Shown piece after piece: positions 1 through 10,359 of a stretch of 37,817 bases of DNA. Positions within the stretch are counted from its first letter, which is position 1. Every line of letters starts with the position of its first letter. Made by a program: the position numbers and the translations under genes. Under the pieces are notes generated by a model that saw only the letters and a program-made list of their open reading frames with translations, was not told the DNA's origin and did not search any database. This stretch comes from Rachicladosporium sp. CCFEE 5018 (lineage: Eukaryota > Ascomycota > Dothideomycetes > Cladosporiales > Cladosporiaceae): assembly GCA_002077045.2 (NCBI GenBank), contig KZ111141.1, positions 1,890,087 through 1,927,903 of the forward strand. The letters are read 5' to 3'.

Positions 1-995
1 AGCTGCCCACTCCCAACCCGCCAAGCGCGTATCAGGAGTACCTGAACAACGAAACGGTGCTGGCATCGATCGGTGCGCAGGTCAACTACACTCAAAGCAA
101 TCCGTACGTGCAGCAAGCCTTCATCTCTACAGGCGACACCATTCGTGGCGGTCTGAGCCAGGACCTTGCATATCTGGTCAGCATTGGCATCCGCGTCGGC
201 CTGATCTATGGCGACGCCGACTACATCTGCAACTGGTATGGCGGTGAGGCGATCAGTCTGCAAGTTGCATCACTGCTTCCTGCCACAATTCCCATGACTT
301 CCACCTCCGACCCCAGCGCTATCGTCTTCACCCCACCGGACTACGCTACCTCTTTCCCGGCCGCCGGCTACGCTGGCGTTATTGTCAACGAGTCATATAT
401 CGGGGGTGACGTCCGCCAGTTCGGCAACCTCAGCTTCACGCGTGTCTTCGACGCTGGCCATCTGGTCCCTTACTACCAAGCTGAAGCGGCCTTCGTAATC
501 TTCAGTCGCCTAGTACAGGGTACCGACATCAGCACCGGCGAAGCCAAGAATCTCTCCACTTGGAGCACTACAGGAACTCAAAACTCAACACGTACCAACA
601 CCGTGCCTCCCACGCCTTCTACAACCTGCTGGGTCAGAGACTGGAACAACACCTGCACGTCCGACGACACCGAGGCCATGTTGGCGGGCAAAGGCATAGT
701 AATGCACGGCATATGGTATCCCGATGACGACTCCGTTACCCTGCCAAGCTCAAGCGTCGCTGCGGGCGTGCCGGGAAATCCGATGCCCACTTCCGGCTCG
801 CTGAGCTCTGCGGGACAGGACGGAGGGAGCTCGACGATGGAGTTGACGGGTGTGTTTACTGCGACTGGGACGCCGAAGCCTTCGAGTAGCAAGGGCGCTG
901 CGGCGGGTCTGCGGGCACCGGTGAAAAGCTGGCGAATGGCGCCGTTGGGGGTGGTAATTGGCGCTTTTGTGTTTGGCGGCATGCTCCTCCTTTGA
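1..995 (+). CDS. Serine carboxypeptidase, peptidase family S10 (C-terminal part, 5' end outside window)
   Basis: The frame is open from the window edge (first full codon at base 3) to TGA at 993-995, so this is the C-terminal ~330 residues of a longer protein. Two thirds of the S10 catalytic triad are visible. The motif GDADYICNW (bases 210-236) matches the carboxypeptidase Y family Asp motif, with the second Asp (219-221) as the likely catalytic residue. The motif DAGHLVPYYQ carries the catalytic His at 459-461. The nucleophile Ser and the signal peptide lie upstream of the window. The last ~100 residues are Ser/Thr/Gly-rich and end in a hydrophobic segment (LGVVIGAFVFGGMLLL), which looks like a GPI-anchor signal. 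A wall- or membrane-attached secreted exopeptidase that removes C-terminal residues is therefore likely. No intron is needed in the visible part. Confidence 0.9.
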   Translation, partial: LPTPNPPSAYQEYLNNETVLASIGAQVNYTQSNPYVQQAFISTGDTIRGGLSQDLAYLVSIGIRVGLIYGDADYICNWYGGEAISLQVASLLPATIPMTSTSDPSAIVFTPPDYATSFPAAGYAGVIVNESYIGGDVRQFGNLSFTRVFDAGHLVPYYQAEAAFVIFSRLVQGTDISTGEAKNLSTWSTTGTQNSTRTNTVPPTPSTTCWVRDWNNTCTSDDTEAMLAGKGIVMHGIWYPDDDSVTLPSSSVAAGVPGNPMPTSGSLSSAGQDGGSSTMELTGVFTATGTPKPSSSKGAAAGLRAPVKSWRMAPLGVVIGAFVFGGMLLL

Positions 996-1509
996 GCGGA
1001 AAGTAAAAGAATATGTAAATACTACCAAAATGTACTATAACATATCGGACATCTTCGAATGTTCAGCTTCAACACAGCCACATGTTTAGCGTGCTACTTC
1101 AAGCACCCAGTCGTTACAAGGCTGTTTTAGAAAATCGTAACTGCGCTCGGGAGGGTATAAAGTGTAATTACTCTTGCTCTGCATATCTGTGGTGTGATCG
1201 TTTTGCTGTACGTATTATGACATGCTTTTCGTACCTTTCGCAATTGGCGGCACCCCTCTAAGGGCGTCTGATGAACGTCGTATTGGTGACTGGTCACCAT
1301 CGTAGCTGATTTCGGTCACCTTGCTCGCGCGCTAGACATGTCGAGCTGATGCCCGGTACGCCGAGTCCATTACTGGACACCCGAAACCCAGATCCGCAAA
1401 GCGTAACGCAGTCCAACACCTGTGCGCCTCTCGAGCATCATAAGCTCCGCACAAGCCGTCGTCGAATATCTCTCGCCGTGCGCTTGCTATCAGTAATGTA
1501 CAAGTCGCT
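996..1509. other. Convergent intergenic region, carboxypeptidase / mpg1
   Basis: This spacer lies between two genes that converge, so it should hold the two 3' UTRs and polyadenylation signals. It is AT-richer near 1000-1080. I see no ORF of coding quality and no RNA gene. Confidence 0.6.
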
Positions 1510-2718
1510 CTACATGATAATCGCCGGGGCTGCAAACACACATTAGCCTTGTCCTCTCTCGAATCCACATACTCGAGCAACTTACCATCAACATTCGCCT
1601 TTATACTCTTATGCGGCAGCACACTCGCGCCGTTGCAGTAAATCTCATCCCCAATCGTCACATCATCCCCAAGTACACTCACATTCTCCAGCCTTGCCCA
1701 GCGGCCAATCGTGCTGTTCCAGCCTACAATCGTGCTCTTGACCCACGCGTGCTCTTTCACCTTGCTGCCCTGCAACAAAACACACCGCTGCAATCGCACG
1801 CCGTCGCCGATCTCGACGTTCGGCCCAATAACGACATTTGGTCCGATCTTGCAGTTCTTGCCGATCTTCGCTGAGGGGTCGATGAGCACGTTGCCGGAGT
1901 GGATGTAGGGTGTTGATTGGCCGGGGTGGGAGAGGAGCTTGGAGTTTTGTTTTGTGAGGGAGGAGAGGTAGAGGCAGGTTCCGCTGAGGAAGTCTTTGGG
2001 CTGGCCGACGTCCATCCAGAAGCCCTCCAGATCGAAGCTATGCAGCTGTCCGTCCTTCACAATCGCGGGGAACGTCTCTTGCTCGATGGAAGTTGGCCGC
2101 AGTTCGATGCGCTTTAGCACTGAGGGGTTGAGAATGTAGATCCCGGCGTTGATGCGGTTACCGACGAACTCGACGGGTTTTTCGACGAAGCGGTCGATGC
2201 GCGAGGGGTGGTCGGGTTTGTGCACGATCACACCGTACTTGCTCGGCTCTTCCACTTTGGTGACCACAATCGTGCCCTCCTGCCCATGGCTCTCGTGGAA
2301 CTTCGCCAACTCATTGAACGGAAAGTCGCAGATAACATCGCTGTTCAGCACGAAGAACGGCTTATCATCCTTCCCCAGCACCTTCTCAGCTAGCTTCAGC
2401 GGCCCAGCAGTCCCCAATGGCTCCGTCTCGACGCTGAAGGTGATGTTGACGTTGTACTCGGCGGAGTATTTCTCTAGCGCTTTTGTCATTATCTCCGGAC
2501 GGTAGTTCACCGCTAGCACGATGTCTGTGACGCCTGCGTGGGCGAGGGCTTCGATTTGGTGGACGATCATGGGTCGGTTGCCGAATTCTACGAGGGGCTT
2601 GGGGAGGGTGAGGGTGAGGGGGCGGAGGCGCGTGCCGAAGCCGCCGACGAGGATGAGGGCTGCGTTGGAGTGTCAGTGAGAGCTGGTGGGCGAGCATGCT
2701 GGGCTTCGTACCTTTCAT
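1510..2718 (-). CDS. mpg1: Mannose-1-phosphate guanylyltransferase (GDP-mannose pyrophosphorylase)
   Basis: The enzyme makes GDP-mannose from mannose-1-phosphate and GTP in the cytosol, for protein glycosylation, GPI anchors and wall mannan. I join three exons: 2718-2712, 2659-1586 and 1529-1510. The introns 2711-2660 (52 nt) and 1585-1530 (56 nt) are both GT-AG. The result is 366 residues, close to the usual ~361-364. The tiny first exon codes only Met-Lys plus one base. It is required because it restores the nucleotidyltransferase signature GGFGTRLRPLT followed by PKP at residues 8-24. The last exon restores the family C-terminus NVDAPAIIM. Residues ~235-330 hold hexapeptide repeats (IGPNVVIGPNVEIGDG) of a left-handed beta helix. 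Without these introns the frame would start internally at 2570 and run past the true stop to 1332. Confidence 0.95.
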
Positions 2719-3538
2719 GCCCATTGTGCTGGTTGTATGGGGGTTGCGGTTGGGTGTAGTGTTGCGATTGCTACTGGAGTGTTCAGACTCGAGATGTTCA
2801 GTGCAGAGCGAGTGGTAGCAATCTTGCGATGGAGTACAAGATCACAGAGAGTCGATGTCAACACAATCAGAATCTGGCGGTCAGCGCATGTGCTCGGAAG
2901 TGGCAGCTGTTACATATACGAAATGTCAAGCCACCGCAAGGCCACGCAAGAGTTCCCCTGCCCCTAACAAAACACTGCTCCAGACTCTCGGCTCCACTAC
3001 GCGCACAGCGTAGCAGCAGCGATCAGGGTCTAGCTACATACTGCTACAGGAAGCGGCCAGTCATGTTCGGGGATGCCGCTCGTGTTGACTTTTTGGCGGA
3101 CAGCGTGACACGAGTGCGTCGTGGCGTTGCTCGGCACTATTTCGAGATGCGTGCCTTGCATGATGACTACGCGCGAGATCTTACTTGTGGGAGCATGAGA
3201 TTGTAGCATTGCTTTCCTCTGAAACACCGGCTGATGGCGAGCAGCATACACTGCCTGTGATCATGGAACAGCATGGCTTCGAGTCTGCCTTTCGCATGCG
3301 GTTCCGAGTATGCCCGCGCTGCATTGGGATTTGGAGATCTGCCCTCTTCCCCCGGGCCGAGCCTCAACGATCTCGAGTCGTCCGAGGCATGTTTTCGGTC
3401 GTAAACGCGCGAACGTGTGGATGAAGCGACTGGCGTCGACAGCGTCGAGAGCCTCTCCGACGCGGCGATCCACTATTTCACTACATCCTACAACACCCTC
3501 GTGCATGCGCGCGTGACGCACGTCGTCTCCAAACCCTC
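2719..3538. other. Intergenic region: mpg1 promoter side and acetyltransferase 3' side
   Basis: Both neighbours are on the minus strand, so this 820-bp stretch should contain the mpg1 promoter and 5' UTR (near 2719) and the acetyltransferase 3' UTR (near 3538). Short overlapping ORFs occur on both strands but none resembles a protein I know. The repeated block begins at or just left of 3536. The sequence before 3536 has no visible counterpart near the second copy, because that copy starts directly at the N gap. Confidence 0.5.
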
Positions 3539-6500
3539 CTAATCATACAGTATCTCTTCCTCCCCTTCCGCATCCTCCAACCCGCCCTCCTCGTCCTCTT
3601 CCCCGTGCTCGCCTTCACCTGCTCCGTCCTCTTCAGCTTCGCCGTGCTCGTCTGCTGACGGTGCACGCGCATTCTCGTTCACCTGCTCCGCGGTAGCACT
3701 GACTTCCTCGCCGAGCTTACTTCTCGTTCTCCTCGCTGCTGCCCTGGCTCCACCAGTCGTGCTCCTGCGATCCCCGGTGGGCCGCCGCCTGACAGGTCCC
3801 AAGCGATACGGGCTGCCGAAGGTCTTCCGTCTACTCCCAGGCCTGCCAGCACGGCGCTTAGCAGCTGACACAGCACCGGGGAGTGGCGGGAAGATCTCGA
3901 AGCGGGTTGGAGGTATAGGCCCGCCATGAGATGTCGTGGGACGGGAGGATGAAGCTGTAGGTGGAGGGGACGGAGAGCGAGGTTGAGGCGTCTTTCGCGG
4001 GGACGTTCGACGGGTAGGTGAGACTGTCTTATGTCTAGTGGGCGATGCGGGTGCAGGTGTGCGACGAGGCGAAGTCCGACGAGGTGAGATTCCTGTTTGA
4101 GAGGGCTGCGGCGTGAGGGTGGGCATCTCGGAAGGCGAGCGGGAGGGTTTGCCGTTGAGCTCGACTGGTGGCGTCGCGTCGACGCTGTCCTCGACACTAT
4201 CGGTGGCATTGTCTTCGTCGCCATTTGGTACAGGCACACTTGGCGGTGCGCTCGGCTCTTCAACGGCCTCGTTGCGAGGCGCAACAGTCTGCATGGGCTG
4301 GTTCGTCAAGGTCTCTTCACCCATGGCGAAGAATGAGGTGGGCTTGTGCGTCTCGTATGGCGTCCAGACCAGCAGATCACGGTTCAACTGGATCGTCGCT
4401 TTCTTATCGTGCTTGTCGACGTACTCCTTCATGTACTCATAGTCGAGACGCATAGCGTAAGTCTTCGTGATAGGATCTCGAGCAAGGAACCGCAACGCCT
4501 CGAGCGTGGAAATGATATCGTCGAAGGTCATGCCTGTATCCTTGGCGATGTCGGCGATGGAGACCTGCGCAGTCCCGATGGAGGCGCCTTTGTATTCCAA
4601 CAGTAGTCGACAGAGCACAGTACGCCAGTAGGATCGATATGAGACAAGGCCCATGTCTGAAAGTGGCTTCTCCGGCGATCCAGTGCGCTCCTCGACTTTC
4701 GTAAGAAGGTAAGAGAACTCGATGAGCACCCTGCCAAAGCCACGCCGCATGTGCACGGGTAGCACCAGAATACAAGATACATTATTGCCCGGGCTCTGCA
4801 GCGCAGGAGCTAGAGGCGTGTCATGCGACATCTGCTCGGCGCCGCCGTTCGCTTGCAGCTCTGTGAGGGCATCAGCTGCAGGCTCTGGCACAGGTGGAGG
4901 ACACCCACGCTTCTCTTTTGAGAAGTAGCCCACAAAGTGACACCCGAACTCGTCGTTCTCGGTCATGATGTAGAACAAGAAAGGCTCCACATCGTAGTAC
5001 AGCGTCTTCGAGCCGAGAAAGAGCTTGGCTAGCAGACAGAGGTTCTGGCAGTACAGTGGATTTCGGCGCCCATCCACTTCCCAGAACGACAGCGTGGTCT
5101 CGTCGCCAGTTTCGGGATTTGTGATGGCCTGTCGATAGATTTCGTCACCTGGAGGATGCTTCGCGGAGCACTTCAGCTTGTGGCGCCATGCGACGTAGTC
5201 TGAGCTCATATACTTCAGGCAGAACTCGCAGATGTAGAGGTGCTTGTTCCTGCTGTACTCTTCGGGATATGGCGCGGCATGCCAGGTGTCGATCTCATAA
5301 CGGCCGAAGTTGATGCATTTGATCTTGCTCGCTGGACCAGCTTGCTTCGCTCGTGCCGGCGTCTCGCCGTTCGTCTTCGCCATCTTCTCCTTCCACTTGA
5401 GCTCGGCACGTTCCCGGGCGTCTTGGAAAGCTTTGCGATCCGGGTCTTGAGGATAGGTGCGTGCCGTGTCGGCTTCGACCTCTGTGAGGATGCCGCCATA
5501 CGGTCGACCTTTGTTCTCCTCGGTATCGCGGTCCGGGAAAGCGTAGAAAGGGTTGGCGTACATTGTCGTTTGCACAGCCGGGAAGTGCTGCGGCTCTTCC
5601 ACCTCGACAGTGCCGGTCTGAGCTCGTGCATTGCGGAGACGCCTGATGCGGTCACGCTCGCGACGACGCTGCTTGCGCTGCACTTGCTTCTCGACCTCGT
5701 CCCATTGGGCGACGGAGACAGCTATCGCGACAATGCAGGTCTTCGGATCTTCTGTCGTTAAGACAATGCGTGCACCCCTCTTGCGACTCTTCTGTCTCTG
5801 TGGTCGATCTGCCCGTGATGGCTGAGACGCGACATCGTCTGCACCGTCTACACCGCTCACAGCAGCAGCTTCCTCGTCAATGGCCGATCGGCTGTCATCA
5901 TCGCCAGGGTCAGTACGTTGACGCTTGCGAATGGCTGGTCTTGGCACATCGTCGGCATCGTCCGAAGGTGTCTTGCGCTTACGCAGCGACCGTGAGCCGT
6001 CCATTGGGTCCTCGTCCAGGATGAGAGTGTTGAAGACCGAGTGCGACGTAGGATCGATGCCGCCTCGCGCCGCAGGAAGTAGATCCCGCGCCATCTTAGG
6101 GGCGGAGGAACCGCGGCGGGAGGCCAGCGTCTCGGGAACATTCTTGAAGTCCTCCTCGAGGCCATTGGCAACACATTCTTTACATCGCCAGCGAGCGGCG
6201 TCTGCATATTGTCAGTATAGACCGTATATATAAATTGGATTACCTCTTATGCAGAAGCATATGAAGCTGACCCACCTTCATCGGAAGCCAGCGAATTGTT
6301 GTCCCGCGCGCATGATCTATGGGCTAAGATAAGTCAGCTTGGACCCCGGATTTGCAACTCTTATATTCGATTAAGAGTTCGTTTCTTCCTTCTCGACACA
6401 TACTCAGATATGAGGGACTTGCACTTACAGTTGTCGCCACACACCGCACATGCGAGGAAGTCTTCATAGTCTGGACTCGGATCATTCTCTTCGTCTTGAC

Positions 6501-6936
6501 CACAAAATCTGGCCGTTTTGTCAGTATATCTGCATGGCATAGAAAAGATTAGATGGTGGACTCACATGCAACGAGAGTCCGCGTCAGCAATCCTGATTTC
6601 GATCTCATCGCCATCCTCATCGTCATCGCGAGCCTCCCAGTCTTTCTCATCCGCCGACTCAGAAGCATCCGAATCCTCATCGACTTCGTTGGCAACAGAT
6701 TCCGAGTCATCCTCCTCCTCCAGTTCGACCTTCTTCCGCCGATTCCGTCGGAGGGATCTCGTCTTCACTGCACCGACATTGTCGCCGACATCCTCGTCAT
6801 CGTCCTCCTCGGCCTCGGCATCAGCCTCGCTGTCCTCCTCAGCTTCACCCTCCGCGTCCGCATCTGAATCCTCCTCGTCGCCCGAATGCTCCATCACAAT
6901 GTCCTCATCCTCCGTTGCTGCTGCGCGTGTGGGCAT
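3539..6936 (-). CDS. sas3: MYST-family histone acetyltransferase with N-terminal PHD-type finger, Sas3/KAT6-like (left copy)
   Basis: Four exons (6936-6566, 6508-6429, 6323-6276, 6201-3539) give 1053 residues; introns are 57, 105 and 74 nt, all GT-AG. Order of parts: an acidic N-terminus; a PHD-type Cys/His finger at 123-176 (C123, C126, C144, C147, H152, C155, C173, C176), visible only after splicing; basic nuclear-localisation-like clusters near 240-262; a MYST zinc finger starting at YICEFC (first Cys ~491); and the acetyltransferase fold. The likely catalytic Cys is ~643 (VSCILVLP), the acetyl-CoA loop RRGFGR is 652-657, and the conserved Glu is ~677 in SPEKPLSD. The SKTLYYDVEPF segment carries the Lys that is autoacetylated in this family. 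The tail has many SP/TP-Arg motifs and ends in an acidic stretch. PHD plus MYST without a chromo barrel argues for Sas3/KAT6 (H3 acetylation) over Esa1. The start at 6936 is the first in-frame ATG. Confidence 0.92.
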
Positions 6937-7585
6937 GGCGCGTTTCTGCGGACTGTAGTCGACCCCGCGCCCACGCAACCTGGAAGGTGTGGGCGCCAGG
7001 CGCGAGACTGCGATTGTAGCCAGTTTCGCTGCTGCTCGTGCCTAGCCACGTGCTCCAGCTATGGGCAGTAACTATGCGTGCGAGAGCATGTGCTCTTGAC
7101 TTGACTTCACTGCTCCTACCAGCCGCCTCCTGGCTTCCACCTCCTAGCCTTTCGTGTATTCACTACGTGTCCGCGCCAAACTTCCAGGACCAAGTGCCTC
7201 GTCCCCAGCCAGTCTCGGTGAATGCTTAGCAGTTCCTGAAGCGGCCGATATCGATGTCCAAGATGCTTGTGTAAGCGCCGCAGTTGTAGCCTCCTTGCGC
7301 CAGATCCCGTCTTTCCAGCGCGACGTGATGGCGTTGACGCGCGTGTGTGTATTTCCCTGTGAGCCAGAAGCCTATGCGACACCGTTGCGATAGGTGGAAT
7401 GGCGTGTTGAGGTGTTGTTGAATTGATATTGTCGTGATTCCCTGCCGCGCTGCTTTGACGTGTAGAGAGCGAGTGACGATCTGGACAGACTACGGCTGTT
7501 CCCGTGTGCACCACTTGCTTGCTGAGGACAACGACAGACTAGGAACATTGACCAACACCTTGTGTACGCCCGATACACAGCCAAG
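6937..7585. promoter_or_regulatory. Divergent promoter region, acetyltransferase / NDUFA1
   Basis: The acetyltransferase (-) and the complex I subunit gene (+) start on opposite sides of this 649-bp interval, so it must hold both promoters and 5' UTRs. A pyrimidine-rich run is present near 7100-7150. ORFs in all frames are short, lack convincing ATG starts and match nothing I recognise. I could not assign a core promoter element. Confidence 0.5.
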
Positions 7586-8103
7586 ATGGGTGTCCCATTC
7601 GAAGCGCTCCTCCCGTATGGGATCATGGCATGTATCTGCGCGCGTCGGGTCATTGATGTCAGCTAACAAAGTTGTAGCTCGGCGTATGTCCTACTATCCC
7701 TCCTCTTTCGACCCAATGGAGACCGCTCCACGGCATGCCATACGAGCAATAGGACTGACACGGCCCATACAGATGTTCATGATTTCAGGCGCCGGACTCT
7801 CAAAGCTCAGACACATGCAGAACGGAGGGAAGAGGGCAAGGCATTCGGTGGACCAATGGGACAGGCAGAGTACGCCATACGCACAAGGTTACGGAGCTGC
7901 TGTATAGTCACTGATGGATTGCTCACAGTGATGGATCGTGACCGACGGCTGACGGGATTCCTGCGCGGCCAGACAGATCAAGTGTTGGCACCGGAAGGGT
8001 TCGAGCTTAGCAATGGGTGGAGGGTATGTTGCTCGCGGTCAAAGGACTGCTCACCAAGATCGAATACTGACGAATTGAACAGGTCGAGAAGCGTATCATG
8101 TAG
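7586..8103 (+). CDS. NADH:ubiquinone oxidoreductase MWFE/NDUFA1-type subunit, complex I (left copy)
   Basis: This small inner-membrane accessory subunit of respiratory complex I is broken up by introns. Pieces recognised: MGVPFEALLPYGIMA (7586-7631); then MFMISGAGLSKL and NGGKRARHSVDQWDRQ (7773-7869); then MDRDRRLTGFLRGQTD and APEGFELSNGWR (7929-8023); then VEKRIM and a stop (8083-8103). The last two introns (7870-7928, 8024-8082) join in perfect phase. The N-terminal part is less clear. A canonical intron 7632-7677 and another at 7684-7772 (gtatgt, CTGAC, cag) leave a 6-nt micro-exon, 7678-7683. With or without it, the joined frame is one base off, although the residues on each side fit the family. 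The length would be ~86-88 residues, as expected, with one membrane span near the N-terminus. Family identity is firm; the exact first junctions are not. Confidence 0.85.
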
Positions 8104-9440
8104 CCTTGTATCGATCATGCTACGAAAGTTTGACTGTCTGTTGAATCATCCACGCTGCCTAACAGACTGCTCCATCGCCTCCATCGCCTCAGCTTGGTTC
8201 GCGGCGAAGCCCAGCCAGACCGGACCTCGACTACACCGAATTCACTGTAACCTCCGGCGCTGACGTGCTCACACTGAACTCAATGTCGCGTCTACATTCC
8301 CCTGAGAGAATTAGTACGTACGACCTTGAAGCGCTGACATTGTCGGCGACTTCGCACCCTGTCGCAGATCAACGCCGCCCGTTGATTGGCAAGTGAAGGT
8401 AATAGCAGCGCCTCTCGAGCTTGTTAGACATAGAGAGAGCGCGAGCACTTTGAGTCGCATGATTGGGATCTGCCCGGCATATGATTTGCGATGAAACTGG
8501 AGGATCGAATGTTGAATGCGCTGATAGTCTTATTTCGCTTTCTATCACATGTGACACGCCAAAGGTCGACATTGCGACCCGGCCACCTGGTTTCACAGCT
8601 TGGGATTCGTCTCCTAGGCTCGCTCGGAACGCTCACAATGGGAACAAACGCGAAGGCTGCCTCAATGCCACACTTCTTACTGCAGCGTCTCGTTGGCCTA
8701 CGTTATTGAATTGACAGGGTACGCGTATCTGTCTCGGTCAAGGAAGCAGGCGACGCTGATAACAACGAGGATGCCGTCAGCTATGCTCGCGCCTTACATG
8801 GTGGAGGGTCAGGCGGCAGATGAGGTGGCTTCAGGTGTGGCACAGGTTCGTTACGACTACAGTACAGTAGTGTGCATAATCAACTGGCTTTACACCAACG
8901 TCACTGGAGGCGTTGAGTTGTCGGCATCTGTGGTCTGCACTAATGGGGAGCAGGCCGACTTGCCCGCCCGTGTTGCCGCATGTTCAAAGGCTTCCACACA
9001 GCGTGTCGCTCGAAAACCGCCCGATCGTGATCAGACGCACATGGCAGAACGGCAGATATGCATTGTCGTGACGATCGTTGCTGCCACGAGTGAGGTGGGC
9101 TTGCAGAAAGCGGGAGCAGCAGTCCCAAAGCGTCTGCAATACGTAGTCTCTCAACCTTTCAGTATAGCAAGTGGCTGCTTCAATTGACGTGCGAATGTGC
9201 TGCCGTCTACGGTGTGGCTGCCACGAGGCGGAATGGTCTGCATGGTCGTGGAGATACATAGAATGTTGTCCATTCTGCCATATATGTTGAGGAAGGCTTC
9301 CGAGAGTGCCCTTGCCAGCACCTTGGCGCGTGCGCAATCTCTCAATCGTCCAATGCAATTTCCAGATTCACTACGTGCCGCCTTGCGTGCTGGCGATGCG
9401 CACGTCCGATGCACAACGAACGCAAAACCACAACATATAG

Positions 9441-9456
9441 TGCTATTATAATAGCA
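9441..9456. repeat. Perfect 16-bp palindrome (left copy)
   Basis: TGCTATTATAATAGCA equals its own reverse complement. It lies in the gene-poor interval. It could be a dyad protein-binding site or chance. Confidence 0.9.
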
Positions 9457-9972
9457 GACAAGCATAGGCACGGCCGCACGGGGACCTCCCCGAAGACATC
9501 ATGCACGCCGGAGGCACCAGCAGGGGTCCTTTCGCGTGGCCTCCATGCAGCCGTTGGTCCTCGCGTGCGTGTATGATCGCCGTAACCGAATTGTGGTCTC
9601 GCTCGTGGTCTGCGGATCGAGGATTTTCAGGCACGCGAGGCTGCGATATTACTCCGACTCTGAAGTAGTGGAGATGCAGATATTGTTTGTGGGGTTTGGT
9701 GGCTTGGGGAGAGAAACCCGGCTACGAGGCGATGCGGTATGCGATGTCTGCATGGGTGTGTCCGGTTGCGAAGCGAGGGATGGATATTCGTTACACTTGT
9801 TGGGGTGTTACAGGATCCTGGATGGGCGCGAGTGAACATGCAGAGGTGCATGTTGCTGACTATGAATGGTGGGTTTGCGAGGGTGATGAGGGTTGAGAGA
9901 ACGATTGCAGTTGGTAGCGAAGAAGGTCGCTTGAGGGCGGTTGTGATGTGTTCGATATCTGCACTGAGATGT

Positions 9973-9994
9973 CTACATGTATACATACATGTAG
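9973..9994. repeat. Inverted repeat, 10-bp arms, 2-bp loop (left copy)
   Basis: The arms CTACATGTAT and ATACATGTAG are perfect complements separated by AC. A further ACATG follows at 9997-10001. A cruciform or hairpin is possible. Confidence 0.9.
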
Positions 9995-10343
9995 GTACAT
10001 GTGCTTGTGTGTACGCAGCCCATGCACTCATCGAGCATTCGCTGTAGTCAGGACTTTGTTGATCATCGACGCACTCGGACTGATGGAAGCTCGGATCAAG
10101 TCGATATACTTGATACGGACGGGGAACACAGGCACCGCATATTTGTTATAGCACGCGGGAAGCTTGTATGTCATCTCATATACCGCCCGCTCCCTTGCGC
10201 ATGCATTACCGCGTGATTGATGGAGCCTAGTTTGCAAACCAGGTTCAGATATTCTGGTGCTACTGCAAGGCGCCAAATTGCGGCAGACATATTTCTGTCG
10301 CAGGCGAACATATCATCGGCGGCGCAGAATGTAGAGACCTCGC

Positions 10344-10359
10344 AACGCTCGCGAGCGTT
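10344..10359. repeat. Perfect 16-bp GC-rich palindrome (left copy)
   Basis: AACGCTCGCGAGCGTT equals its own reverse complement and contains the nested core CTCGCGAG. Function unknown. Confidence 0.9.

Noticed and set aside
7116..7514. Minus-strand ORF between the acetyltransferase and NDUFA1
   Set aside because: All three minus-strand frames give plausible-looking short peptides and no ATG is well placed. It is better explained as a divergent promoter.
8693..9187. 164-codon plus-strand ORF
   Set aside because: It starts at TTG, shows no domain or signal, and has a competing ORF on the other strand.
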